From the NCBI GenBank assembly GCA_033064195.1, contig JARBJD010000278.1:1-64000 (forward strand): a DNA stretch of 64,000 nucleotides. Reading direction: 5' to 3'. Below the pieces are notes generated by a model. It did no database searches. It had not been told where the DNA came from and saw nothing but the letters and a program-made list of their open reading frames with translations. This DNA is from Blattamonas nauphoetae (taxonomy: Eukaryota > Preaxostyla > Oxymonadida). The translations under genes were made by a program, and so were the position numbers. This document shows, in pieces, positions 10,246-21,139 of this stretch (position 1 is its first letter; each line of letters begins with the position of its first letter).

Positions 10246-11257
10246 TAGGGGGTGTACTAATTATGTCCCCTCAGGTTTTCTACATATACAGTGAGTGAAG
10301 ATGGAAAACAAGACCAGGCAGGAGCTTACACCGAGCCAGCGGACAGACTAAAGTTCGAATTTTACTTCAATATTGCTTTATTCACGAAAAACCATCTTTT
10401 TCATGTCTCCTCCTGCTTTGTTTTCACAGATTCACTCATTGATTGATGAAAAGAATGAGAGAAGTGGTTGAATGAGATGACTACAGCATGAATTCTCGAA
10501 CTTTGTGTGAATATCATCTTGGTTGGAGAGAACCGGAGGATCCTTGACAATCATGACAGGACAACATGACAGATGTCTATCGTCCAATACATTCTAAAAA
10601 GTGAGGTTAAAACAAGGAAAGTTTGTCATTCTTCGACAGAGAGTCAATTCAACTTTGATCTAGTTCGTTTCCAGAGTGATTCTCACAAGACTTCGATTCT
10701 GATAGTAATGTGTTGAAGTTTAAAGAATGAGATGGAATTTCTGGAAAAACGTGAAACTTCACACGTTTCCTCAAATGTAACTTTTTGCATTCTTGGTTAG
10801 AGTTTTGCCGTGTGAAATCAAAAAGAGTGCCAGAGACTGCGATCAAAGGTCCTTTTCTTCTAATTCATAACTTCACCTATGTTTAAAGAGGATAAAATAG
10901 GTGATTCATAAAGTCAAATGAGTTGAACAAACATTCGAGTGATGTCAGAACGAAATCCACTGTTTCGACCAGATCAGCGAATCTATCTGACTTTTTTACA
11001 TGTTTCGAGCAAAAAACAAGAAAAAATGTGATTATCACTCCGATTAGAAGTTTGACACAGTGATCGTTTCACATAGAATGAAAAATCAGTGAATCATTTT
11101 GAGATTTGTGCGATTTGAGTGACTTAATGAATACGATATTGAAAATCTTTGCTTAAAATATGAATTGGCTCGGTGTAAGACTCTTGACAAAAAATTAACT
11201 CAATTGACCTGGTCGACAGTGAGAAAACTCGAGGGGACATAATTAGTACACCCCCTA
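10246..11257. mobile_element. Tc1/mariner-like non-autonomous foldback element, TA target site
   Basis: 1,012 bp with ends TAGGGGGTGTACTAATTATG and the exact complement, flanked by TA (10244-10245 and 11258-11259). The empty relative near 21531 reads GAATGAATATGTGGGC. Inverted similarity continues inside, with TTACACCGAGCCA at 10326 inverted near 11165. No open frame longer than 65 codons is present, so it is a MITE-like, transposase-less element. Confidence 0.9.
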
Positions 11258-11282
11258 TATGTGAACTGGTTCTTGTTTGTTT

Positions 11283-12373
11283 CTATTCCTGTTTTGGTTG
11301 GTTCATGCCCTGCAGGTTGTTCCATCTGATCGAGCTGTCAACAATATCTCCCCAAAAGTGTGTGTTTTTGTCGTTTTGCAGCTTTGCCTCAATCACATCT
11401 TCGAAGCCCTCCATTCTCAACTGTCGATGCATCATCTTACACATCTGTTGCGCTTCTCCCCTTCTGCTGTTGCATTCCCGCTGAGTATCGTTCATTCTAT
11501 TCAGAAAAGCAAAGATTGAGATATCTTTTTCGAAGAATGTGAGACAACTTGGTATCGTGATGAAGACTGGCATATGAAGGACTAAATCCATTGTCGGTTG
11601 ATAATTTGGACATATTTCGAGGAGTCTGGTGAGGAGATCCAGAAAATGCTTTGATTGGTAACTATCGATGATCGAATGGCGGTTCACGCACAGATGCCAA
11701 ATATACTTCTCTGAAGGGACGATAACTTGCTTCAAAACTGTGTTCTGAACAGCTAGTTGTTCATTCCCATCTTCAATTTCCAGATAGTCGAGAATCTCGT
11801 GATTTGCGATCCGGAAAGTAATTAGGACGCGTTCCAAGGGACAGGTATGGATATCGGCTGCTTCTGCAAAAGAGAGCGACTGTTGATTGAGATTGATGAC
11901 GATTCGAGGGAGCAGATCAGCTTTAATGAGGGCAAGTTGGACTTTAAATGAACAATTCGAGTTTAGAGTCCTGAGTATCTTCATCGTTGTGGTGATGATC
12001 TGACTGGCAGAAGAAATGAGCACCACAATTGAGTGTATGAAGTGTGTCAGAGATTCATCAGTATTTCGGGCAGACATTCTGAGAAAAGCGGACGGTGACT
12101 GAATTGCCATCGAATCCACAGATTTTAGAAATTTCACAGTTTTCGCTTCCAGAGATACATCAAATGAAGGCTGCAACTTCATAGTGGCAACGAGAGACCG
12201 TAAGACAACTGCTTTTTCAACTTCAGTTTCATTTTCTTTCTCATCCAAATTCAGGAATGAGAGCAGTCTGGAGAACATGAAAGGCAGCGGGAAGATATAC
12301 CAGGGCAAGGATAATCAGTGGAGGTGTTAATCGTCGTGTCAAATGTAATTACTCCTTCGGATTCGGAGTTCAT
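11283..12373 (-). pseudogene. Family copy C5 (one frameshift)
   Basis: The start is at the ATG 12373 (MNSESEGVITFDTT). At about 12255 a C is missing in the TCTCCATTC stretch found in relatives, shifting the frame between SPDCS and FLNLDEKEN. From there the reading frame is open to the stop at 11283 (GMNQPKQE). All other landmarks are present: VLRSLVATMKLQP, LALIKADLLPRIVINLNQ, LCVNRHSIIDSYQS, IPSCLTFFEKDISI. A single-base lesion in an otherwise clean frame could also be an assembly error. Confidence 0.7.
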
Positions 12374-12390
12374 TCGCTCGTTATGGGTCA

Positions 12391-13795
12391 GAAAACAATC
12401 GTGCGAAACAATGACATTGAGATGAAAAAATGGCAAAGAGGAAGAAAGAAACAGAAAATCATGATGACTGAGACAAACGACGAATCAAGAAGGAAGAGGA
12501 AGCCTGTTAAAGAACAAGGTCAAAGAATCATATCATGATAAGGAAGAGGATCGATGAATCAAGATGAAGTTTGGAGGGAGAACGAGCAATTGATGAGAAC
12601 AAGTCGTTTCAAACGACGACATAAATGTGTGACAAAGTGGATCTGGCATCGCTGGTGTGCATAGAATTGTTTCGCTCTGTGGAAGGACACAACAAGAAAA
12701 CTCCTGTCAGACTGACGAAGACTCACTTCTTCTTCTTCGACACACTTGATGAGGTGTCCATCAAATGCTGTCAACTCGCTCCAAACACAACACCATCACT
12801 GACGAAGGACGAGGAGAGGGGAGGAAGAGAGGCGAGTTATTGACATCCTGACATTCATGTTCTGGCAGCACTCTGGTGAAGTCGTTGGGACATGCGATTC
12901 CTCATGTGTGGACGGACTCACCGACAAGATGAACGATGTGGAAGAGATTGCAGACAAACCTCGACATCCGCATTCTCGCCTTTCTCTCGTCTCGTTCATC
13001 GGCTGACTCTTCCCCTCCACAGCGAGTGTCTTCGTTCTTCCATTTCATCGTTTCGTCAATCATGCAAATATCACTCTCCACAATCGGTCCATTTCAGTCA
13101 AATCGCAGTTCGGTCGAGTGTTTCATGTTCTCCATTCTCGTTAGTGAGTGAGGGAGTCTGGAGCGAGGGAGGAAATGCGATGATCGAGTTGAATGAGCAG
13201 ACGGCGAGAAAGGCAGACGAGGAGAGAGGAGGATGCGAGTGGAGGGATGTGGGAGTGGATGTGCAGACAGCGAGTGTCGAATGATCGATGGTTCGTTGAC
13301 CATCCGACATGAAGAACGAAGCACTCCCTTCTGTTCATTCCAATCTTCATTTCCAGTCTCATTCAGTCACAGCAAGAGGAGCGTGCCATTCGCAGTTCCC
13401 CAATATGCATTCTCATCCCCAATCTACCATCTCACTTCACCACACCAATCACACTGAGCGAGGGGTGTGTGAGCTCCAATCATGACATTCGGAGTGTTCT
13501 TTCCGAGATCACCTTGGTGTGCGATGCCAGCCTAACGATCACTTCCAAAGCGTGCTTTCGAAACAGGGACAGCTCAGTCATGCATCGCTTGTGTTCTTTC
13601 TTGTTCTTCCTCAGTTTCAGTCCACAATGCGACCATCCGAGCAGCCCAACCAACAAAAGCGTCCCATTCGACGATCAGAGCACTCACAAGCGGTCACGAC
13701 AACTAGGCACGGCTGTGAGGGCGTCGAGAGGGGACACAGGTCGAGAATGGGACAAATTGGGGACAAATCAGGAACGGTGACAGAATCAGGCGAGA
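12391..13795. repeat. U1 block, copy 1 (5' of C5)
   Basis: The 5' block type U1 is also found at 17990-19480 (interrupted), 29750-31035, 44440-45010, 48200-48560 and partly at 14495-14650. Marker text: CACAACAAGAAAACTCCTGT, then AACACAACACCATCACTGAC, then CAGTTCGGTCGAGTGTTTCA. Short open frames in several phases are not maintained between copies. It runs into minisatellite array 3. Confidence 0.75.
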
Positions 13796-14490
13796 GGACT
13801 GGGAGGGTGTGGGTGGTGAGGGAGAGGCAGAGGGACTGGGAGGATGTGGGTGGTGAGGGAGAGGCAGAGGGGAGTGGGAGGGTGTGGGTGGTGAGGGAGA
13901 GTCAGAGGGGAGTGTGAGGGTGTGGGTGGTGAGGGAGAGGCAGAGGGAGTGGGAGGGTGTGGGTGGTGAGGGAGAGGCTGAGGGAGTGGGAGGGTGTGGG
14001 TGGTGAGGGAGAGGCAGAGGGAGTGGGAGGTGTGGGTGGTGAGGGAGAGGCAGAGGGAGTGGGAGGGTGTGGGTGGTGAGGGAGAGGCAGAGGGAGTGGG
14101 AGGGTGTGGGTGGTGAGGGAGAGGCAGAGGGAGTGGGAGGGTGTGAGTGGTGAGGGAGAGGCAGAGGGAGTGGGAGGGTGTGGGTGGTGAGGGAGAGGCA
14201 GAGGGAGTGGGAGGGTGTGGGTGGTGAGGGAGAGGCAGAGGAGAGTGGGAGGGTGAGGGTGGTGAGGGAGAGTCAGAGGGGAGTGGGAGGGTATGGGTGG
14301 AGAGGGAGAGGCAGAGGGGAGTGGGAGGGTGTGGGTGGTGAGGGAGAGGCAGAGGGGAGTGGGACGGTGTGGGTGGTGAGGGAGAGGCAGAGGGGAGTGG
14401 GAGGGTGTGGGTGGTGAGGGAGAGGCAGAGGGGAGTGGGAGGGTGTGGGGGTGAGGGAGAGGCAGAGGGGAGTGGGACGGTGTGGGTGGC
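13796..14490 (+). repeat. G-rich minisatellite array 3
   Basis: About eighteen units, same unit and orientation as arrays 1 and 2. It lies between U1 copy 1 and a partial U1 that begins at GACACAACAAGAAGACTCCT (14491 onward). Confidence 0.95.
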
Positions 14491-15749
14491 GACACAACAA
14501 GAAGACTCCTGTCAGACTGTCAAAAGCGCCTCTTCTTCGATGAACACGACGATGTGTCCATCAACTTCGGTCAACTCGTTCCAAACACAACACCATCACT
14601 GACGAAGGACGAGGAGATGGAGGAAGAGTGGTGAGTTGTGGATGTCCTAACAATCATGTTTTGGTTGCATTTTGGCGAAGAGGTGTGAAGGACGATTGTT
14701 GCTTTCCTTCTCAGCCTCGCTGATGTCCTGCTCCATTCGCCGACCGCACTTCTCCTGTGTTGACGTTTCGTCCGGGCATCCATCATTCCTTCAGCACATC
14801 CACAATCCACCACTCGTCCAAAAACGACGAGAGGCAACTCGCGATTGTGACAAAGTGGGGCAGTGAATGAACGGACAGTCAGAGCACAGCGAGAGCAACG
14901 AATGACGCGGCGGAGAGACTGACGAAAGAGAATGGGAACGACGTCGGGTCGAGTGAGGGGGAACATCAAGTGCGCTCTGTCGGCAATCGATGAGACGAGA
15001 GCGAAGTTCCATCGCTCGACACCCTTCAGCAACATCGTTGGTGAGCGAGCGATGATCAAACAGATAGAGCATGAAATGAACGAGTCGACAGTATTGGAGG
15101 ACAAAGAGAAGGCAGTGCCGACGGAGCAGACGAGGAGAGAGGAGGTGGTGAGTGGGGGAGGAGGGGAAGGGTGAAGTGCACACGACGAGTGTGGAGTGGA
15201 TGAGATCTCAAAAGAGGCTGAACACGACGAGAGAAGTAGCAGTTCACGCCCTTTCTCGCTTGGAGTAGTCGGTCTCATCGCACAAAACCCATCAAGCACA
15301 CAGATGTGAGCGTGCCCGAATGATGTCGTTTGGGAGACTGATCCGAGATGAGCGGAGTGCTGTGTTGACAGAAAGAATCGAAGGTTGCAAATCGAGCAGG
15401 CAAGAACTCGATTGAGCAGTCTCTGATCCATTCGGAGTTGTTGGAACGATCGGCGAGTTCGAGATCGGCGAGACCAGAAGGAGCTGAGCGCCAGAGAGTG
15501 CGAACAGCTATTCGAGAAGATCGAGATGGACGAAGAGTGTCGTTGTGCCCATCAGGGCCTCTCCCCCCCCTTCTTCCACAGTCAAGGAGTCGATGGTGTC
15601 CGCTCCGAATCAACACACACAACCAACTCTCCAGTCCGCAGCTCAACACATCCATGTTCTGCTTTTCGGCCTTTCTCTGCATGTCGAGACCATTTGGGGA
15701 GAATCCCGAAGAATCCATCCACCTCTTCGTTTCTCACCACCTCTCAACC
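14491..15749. repeat. Partial U1 and unique-looking DNA
   Basis: Positions 14491-14650 repeat U1. Positions 14700-14870 match 44860-45010 (CACGTTTCGTCC-type text followed by TTCCTTCAGCACATCCACAA). From about 14880 to 15749 there are long overlapping frames on both strands, for example minus 14571-15431, but none resembles a known protein and codon patterns look like shadows. No gene is called. Confidence 0.5.
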
Positions 15750-16120
15750 CAAATCGGTGGACGAAGGATGGTGCGATGCGGGCACAGTGCCGTCCACCGT
15801 TTCGATCGGGAGAAGGACTGGATTGTTGTTCACGCTCAAATGGCAAAGGTACTTCTCCGAAGGGATGAGAACTTGCTTGAACATTGTCTCGCGAACAGCT
15901 TGTCGTTCATTCTCACCTTCAATTGTGCCGCATGTGAGACCAGGTGGAGCAGCGAAACGAAGTGAGTCGACAATGGTGGGAATGAGAGAAGGGTGGATGT
16001 CTTCGGCTTCATCAAAAGAAAGAGACAGCCGATCGAGAATGATGACGAGTCGAGGCATCAGATCAGATGCGACGAGCGAACAGATCAGCAACAAAGTTCT
16101 GAGCATCTCCATTTCAGGTG
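15750..16120 (-). pseudogene. Family relic C6
   Basis: The minus strand encodes only the middle of the family protein: ASDLMPRLVIILDRLSLSFD, EAEDIHPSLIPTIVDSL and QVLIPSEKYLCHLSVN. The N- and C-terminal parts are missing. A clean frame continues on both sides into unrelated sequence (15744-16307), so the fragment is embedded by rearrangement. Confidence 0.6.
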
Positions 16121-16384
16121 TGGACATCACACTCGCCCCGATGGAGGGTGGGTTGTGCCATCGTCCAGCCAGTCCAATTGGTTCACAGACTCGGCCTTGT
16201 CGTTCTTCACACGTCTTCCCATCCACAGCAGACAATCGACGAGAAGAACATGCTTCAACCGATCGATGGAAAGGTGTGGAATGGTTCGTCAGGTATTGCT
16301 TGTGCATCGTTCGTCTTCCCTCTCAGTTCGAGTCCACAAAGTGAAGGCTGGTGTGAGCTGAGCAAGAAAAGACGCTCTTCTTCG
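16121..16384. other. Unassigned DNA between relic C6 and F2
   Basis: No feature shared with other blocks was found apart from a short stretch before the F2 border. Open frames on both strands overlap and look non-coding. Confidence 0.4.
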
Positions 16385-16792
16385 CATCCTGTCCAGATCC
16401 GTCCATCCACTTCGACGATCGAACGAAATACCAGTACCACTGACGAAGCGTGAAGACACTTCGGAGAATCCTGTTTCTGGAAACTCTACCCACGCATTGA
16501 CTTTTACAGTCGATGAGAGCGAGTGTGGACGCGAATTCTCAACAAAACTGAAGTGGTGGCGAGAATTGCTGTCGCATTTGTCAAGCGATCAGTTGGCACG
16601 AAGCGGGAGTCAGGGAGATGGAGTAATTTAGGGTTGAGGTTTCGTTTTCGGATTCTTGATCAAATGTTTTGATCAAATCGTGCAGGCAACCATGATGTAC
16701 TGTCAGAGTCGACAACGATCACACACAAACAGTGTGTGATGTCCAAAGGAGGGCAAAAACAGGTCGAAACGATCGCCTGTTCCTATCTGATT
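16385..16792. repeat. F2 block (uninterrupted) plus short F1-like flank of C7
   Basis: Matches 4410-4559 joined to 5426-5650. It contains the empty site for the foldback element at 4560. From 16690 the text CACACAAACAGTGTGTGATG and the following bases lead to the 3' end of C7. Confidence 0.75.
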
Positions 16793-17866
16793 CTATGCAC
16801 GCCGTGGAAGGTTTATGCCCAGTAGATTGTTCCATTGAATTGATCGGCTAACAATATCTCCACCAAAGGATTCGTTTTTGTCGTTTCTCAGCTTTTCCTC
16901 CATCACATCTTCGAAGCCCTCCATTCTCAACATTCGATGCACTGTCTTCCACAACTGTTGCACTTCTCCGCCTTGTTCGTTCCATTTCCGTTGGGCATTG
17001 TTCATTTCATCCAGAAAAACCCAGATTGAGAGATCATCTTCGAAGAATGTGAGACAACTTGGGATCGTGAAAAAGACAGGCATATGAAGAACAAATTCCA
17101 TTGTTGGTTGATAATACGGGCATATTCGGAGGAGTTGGGCGAAAAGTAACAGAAAATGATAGGATTGGTCACCATCGATGATCGAAAAGTGGTTCACGCA
17201 CAAATGGCATATATACTTCTCAGAAGGGACGAGAACTTGCTTCAAAACCGTCTCGTGAACAGTTTGTTGTCCATCGTTATCTTCAATTTGGAGTTGTTTG
17301 AATCCATCCGGAGTTGCGAGCCAGAGAGATTCGCGGATGCTGTTCATGAGATATAGGTGGATATAGCTGACTTCTGTGAATGAAAGAGACTGTGGATTGA
17401 GAGTGATGACGATTTGAGGGAGCAGATCAGCTTTGACGAGGGCAAGTCGGACTTGAGCTAAACAGTCCAGGATCAGAGGAGTGATCATCTTCATCATTGC
17501 GGTGGTGATTGCTCGATTGGGTGAGGAAAGGAGGACCCCAATGGATAGTGTGAAGCTTGCGAGAGAATCATCAGCGGTTCGCCCAAATCTCCCGAGATAA
17601 GCATCTACTGATTCTCCACGATATGGAATCACAGATGTCAGAAGTTTCACCGCTTTCGCTTCCAGAGAGTCGTCAAGAGCAGGTTGTAACTTCAAAGTGG
17701 CAACAAGAGATCGAAAGATTACTGCTTGTTCATCCTCAGATTCAGGTGTTTTCTCATCCCAACTCAGGAATGGAGAACAGTCTGAAGAACTTGAAAAGTA
17801 GTGAGAAGAGATACCAGGGCAAGCGAAATCAGTGAAGGTGCTAATCGTCGTGGCAAATGTAATCAT
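16793..17866 (-). CDS. Armadillo-like multigene family protein, copy C7 (intact)
   Basis: A 357-aa frame from the ATG at 17866 (MITFATTIST). The open frame extends another 33 codons upstream from a TTG, through FFLTHNERLNSESEG, with no ATG. Landmarks: CPGISSHYF, CSPFLSWDEKT, FRSLVATLKLQP, LEAKAVKLLTSV, LALVKADLLPQIVITLNP, LCVNHFSIIDGDQS, IPSCLTFFEDDLSIW, and a terminal GINLPRRA. It is one of the cleanest copies. U1 lies upstream and F2/F1 downstream. Function unknown. Confidence 0.75.
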   Translation of the reverse strand: MITFATTISTFTDFACPGISSHYFSSSSDCSPFLSWDEKTPESEDEQAVIFRSLVATLKLQPALDDSLEAKAVKLLTSVIPYRGESVDAYLGRFGRTADDSLASFTLSIGVLLSSPNRAITTAMMKMITPLILDCLAQVRLALVKADLLPQIVITLNPQSLSFTEVSYIHLYLMNSIRESLWLATPDGFKQLQIEDNDGQQTVHETVLKQVLVPSEKYICHLCVNHFSIIDGDQSYHFLLLFAQLLRICPYYQPTMEFVLHMPVFFTIPSCLTFFEDDLSIWVFLDEMNNAQRKWNEQGGEVQQLWKTVHRMLRMEGFEDVMEEKLRNDKNESFGGDIVSRSIQWNNLLGINLPRRA

Positions 17867-17989
17867 TCCTTCGGACTCGGAGTTCAATCGCTCGTTATGG
17901 GTCAGAAAAAAGAATGAGCGAAACAATGAAAATGAGATGAAAGAATCGACCAAAATGAAGAACAAAGCATGACATCATGATGACTGAGA

Positions 17990-18658
17990 CAAACGACGAA
18001 TCAAGAAGAAGTCTGGATGGAGAATGAGCAATTGATGGGAACAAGTCGTTTCGAACGATACACAAAAGTGTGACGAAGTGGTTCTGGCATCATTTCTGTG
18101 CACGCCATTGTTTCACTCTGTGGATGGACACAACAAGAAGACTCTTGTGAGATTGACGAAAATCACTTCTTCGATACACGCGATGATGTGTCCATCAACT
18201 TCGGTCAACTCGCTCCAAACACAACACCATCACTGACGAAGGAGGAAGAGAGACGTGCTGAGGACAACCACACAATTGCGTTCTGGCAGCGTTCTGGTGA
18301 AGACGTTGGGACATGCTTTTCCTCATGTGTGGACTGACTCTCTGACAAGATGAACGATGTGGAGGAGATTGCAGACAGACCTGGACATCCGCATTCTTGT
18401 CTGCTTCGCATCTCGTTCATCGGCTGACTCTTCCCCCTCCACAACGAGTGCTGTCATCCTCACACTTCATCGTTTCGTCATGAATGCGTTGGTCACTCTC
18501 CACAATCTGTCCATTTCTGTCAAATCGCAGTTCGGTCGAGTGTTTCATGTTCTCCACTCTCGTTAGTGAGTGAGGGAGTCTGGAGCGAGGGAGGAAAGGC
18601 GATGGACGAGCTGAGCGAGCAGACGGCGAGAAGACAGACGAGGAGAGAGGACGATGTG
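17990..18658. repeat. U1 block, copy 2, left part
   Basis: Same order of landmarks as 12460-13220. It is interrupted at 18659 by a small hAT-like element and continues at 18983. Confidence 0.75.
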
Positions 18659-18982
18659 CAGGGATCTGAGTAGGTCTGTAGATTACTGCAGAAGGTGTGA
18701 TCATGGATCAGACCTCACGAAACTGAGGGTCTGATCCGTTTCCTAATTAGGAGTATCGATTTTCCTCATTTTCCATTTTCTCACTTCATTTTCTTCATCG
18801 GATCGGTTCAACTCAAGCAATAAACAATCAATTATGACCAGATTGCCTCTCGAATGGTCGATTAGACTCATTTCACAGTTTTTTTCGAAAGTAAACTCTC
18901 TTTTAATGAAACAGTCTGTTAAGAACAAAAATTAGGTCTGATCAATGAAGGTCTGATCGATCAGATCCTTCTCAGGTCCCTG
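18659..18982. mobile_element. hAT-like MITE, 8-bp TSD (ACGATGTG)
   Basis: A 324-bp AT-rich element with imperfect inverted ends CAGGGATCTGAGTAGGTCTG and CAGGGACCTGAGAAGGATCT (read inward). It is flanked by ACGATGTG at 18651-18658 and 18983-18990. An 8-bp TSD and CAGGG ends are hallmarks of hAT. GATC-rich repeats (GATCAGACC, GGTCTGATC) sit inside the ends. It has no coding capacity. Confidence 0.88.
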
Positions 18983-19769
18983 ACGATGTGAGAGGGGGAC
19001 GAGGGGTGGATGACCAGACGGCGAGTGTCGAATGATCGACGGCTCGACGACCATCCAACATGAAGAACGAAGCACTCCCTTCTGTTCATTCGACTCTTTC
19101 TTTCTCGTCTCACTCAGCGACAGCAAGATCAGCGAGCTATTCACAGTTCCCCAATCTGCGTTCTTTTTTCCCAATCTTCTGCCTCACTTCACCACACCAA
19201 TCACACTGAGCGAGGTGTACGTGTCCTCCAATCATGACATTCGTTGAGTTCGTTCCAGATCAACTTGGTGTGCGATGTCAGCCAAACAATCGCATCCAAA
19301 GTGTGCTTTCGAAACAGCGACAGCTCAGTCAGGTATCGCTTGTGTTCTTTCTTGTTCTTCCTCAGTTTCAGTCCACGATGCGACCATCCGAGTTGCCCAA
19401 CCAAGAAAAGCGTCCATTCGACGATCAGAGCACTCACGAGCGGTCACGACAACTCGGCGAACTGTGTTTGACCGACACACTACGAAGGCGATGTTCTGGC
19501 TTCATTCAGGCGAAGAGGTTGGGAGAGGCGAGCGGAGATGGGACACACTTTCCAATAATCATCATTCTCCATTTTGATGTCTCGAACATCGGAGTGGGTG
19601 TCGGCGGAGATGAGTGGAGTCGATCAAACGACACATTGTCTTCCGACCATTGTCAAGCGGTGCATGATCAATGCATCGAGTGTCGCTGCAGGGTGAGTGG
19701 TTGCATTCCCTCATCATCTCCCGTCGAGGGGAGAGGGACAGAGGCAGATGGTTGTTGAAATCCAAAATC
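18983..19769. repeat. U1 block, copy 2, right part, and spacer
   Basis: U1 resumes (CGAATGATCGACGGCTCGAC, as at 13278) and ends near 19480. Positions 19480-19769 have no match noted elsewhere except the text GGGACAGAGGCAGATGGTTG. That text is the empty-site relative for the large insertion at 23962-28332. Confidence 0.65.
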
Positions 19770-20024
19770 GTCACCATCCATCCAGCGATCGACGCATTGT
19801 CTTTCATAAAGGAGCAGTGCGAACTGTTCGAGTGTGGCGGCAATGGCGAAGGAGAATGAGAGTGTGGCGACCATCGAGCAAGACTGGCGAGAGAGAATCC
19901 CAATCGTTCCGGCAAACAAAACAATGACGTGATGCCAGAGTCGACAACGACCACACACAAACAGTGCGTGTTGTCCAAAAGAAGTCAGAAATAGGTCGAG
20001 ACGTTCGCTGGTTCTTGTCTGTTT
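19770..20024. repeat. F1 block (3' flank of C8)
   Basis: F1 markers GAGAGAATCCCAATCGTTCC and GATGCCAGAGTCGACAACGA are present, directly before the stop codon of C8. There is no minisatellite at this junction. Confidence 0.7.
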
Positions 20025-21098
20025 CTACCAGAGTTTTGGTACGTTCATGCCCAGCTTGTTGTTCCATCCGATCGAGGAGTAAACAATCCATCTTCCGTCG
20101 GTTGCGTTTCGGTCGTTCTGCAGCTTTGCTTCCTTCCCATCTTCGAAGCCCTCCATTCTCAACATTCGGTGCATTGTCTTCCACATCTGTCGCACTTTTC
20201 CGCCTTGTTCGTTCCATTCCAGCTGGGTATTGTTCATGCCAATCAGAAAAGTCCAGATTGAGAGATTATGGTCGAAGAATGTGAGACTGCTTGGGATCGT
20301 GAAAAAGACGGGCATATGAAGAACAACATCCATTGTCGGTTGATAATATGGACATATTTCGAGGAGTCTGGCGAGGAGATCCAGAAAAGACCTGGATTGC
20401 TTACCATCGAGGATCGAAAATCGGTTCACGCATAAATGGCGAATATACTTCTCCGAAGGAATGAGAACTTGCGTTAAAACCGTCTCATGAACAGCTTGTT
20501 GTTCACTGCCATCTTTAACTGTGAGAGAGGCGAGAACAGACGGAGTTGTGAGCCAAAGAGAGCAGGTGATTGTTCTCATGAGACATGTGTGGATATCGAC
20601 TGCATCTACAAATGAATGAGACTGGGGATTGAGAGTGATGACGATTTGAGGGATCAGAGCAGCTTTGATGAGGGTAAGTCGGTGATGATGCGAACACCTT
20701 TCGATCACATTTCTGACCATCGCCATTGCTGCAGTGGTAATGTTCTGACTGACAGATGAAATCAGCACCCCAATAGATTGTGTGAAGTTTGTGAGAGAAT
20801 TATCAGATAATGATGCAAGATTCCTGAGAAAAGAATCTGTCAATTCTTCATCCCCCGGAACCACAAAATTGAGAAACCTCACGGCTTTTGTTTCTAGAGG
20901 GGCATCAAGTTCACGCCGGGTCTTCACAGTGTCAACAAGAGATCGAAAGACAACGGTCACTTCGCGAAAAGAGTTAAAGTCATCCCCATCCCAGTTCAAG
21001 AATGGTGAACAATCCATTGAAACTGGCAACTCAAAGGAGGATAAATCAGAGCGTTTTGTATTTGAGAAAGTGTCTGGTTTCTTGTCAATCTTGGTCAT
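20025..21098 (-). CDS. Armadillo-like multigene family protein, copy C8 (intact, divergent N-terminus)
   Basis: A 357-aa frame from the ATG at 21098 (MTKIDKKPDTF). The N-terminal 30 residues differ from most copies (KRSDLSSFELPVSMDCSPFL) and match the start of C12, so two N-terminal subtypes exist. Then FRSLVDTVKTRR, LETKAVRFLNFV, LTLIKAALIPQIVITLNPQS, LCVNRFSILDGKQS, IPSSLTFFDHNLSIW and a terminal GMNVPKLW. The unusual SLADNSVTNF-type middle (ASLSDNSLTNF) is also shared with C17. No frame break. Function unknown. Confidence 0.75.
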   Translation of the reverse strand: MTKIDKKPDTFSNTKRSDLSSFELPVSMDCSPFLNWDGDDFNSFREVTVVFRSLVDTVKTRRELDAPLETKAVRFLNFVVPGDEELTDSFLRNLASLSDNSLTNFTQSIGVLISSVSQNITTAAMAMVRNVIERCSHHHRLTLIKAALIPQIVITLNPQSHSFVDAVDIHTCLMRTITCSLWLTTPSVLASLTVKDGSEQQAVHETVLTQVLIPSEKYIRHLCVNRFSILDGKQSRSFLDLLARLLEICPYYQPTMDVVLHMPVFFTIPSSLTFFDHNLSIWTFLIGMNNTQLEWNEQGGKVRQMWKTMHRMLRMEGFEDGKEAKLQNDRNATDGRWIVYSSIGWNNKLGMNVPKLW

Positions 21099-21139
21099 TT
21101 CTGTTGGTTCGGAGATCAATCGCTCGTTATGGGTCAGAA

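Noticed and set aside
14571-15431. A 286-codon minus-strand frame
   Set aside because: It overlaps U1-derived and other repeat text, has other long frames on the same stretch, and resembles no protein. Its codons look like a shadow.
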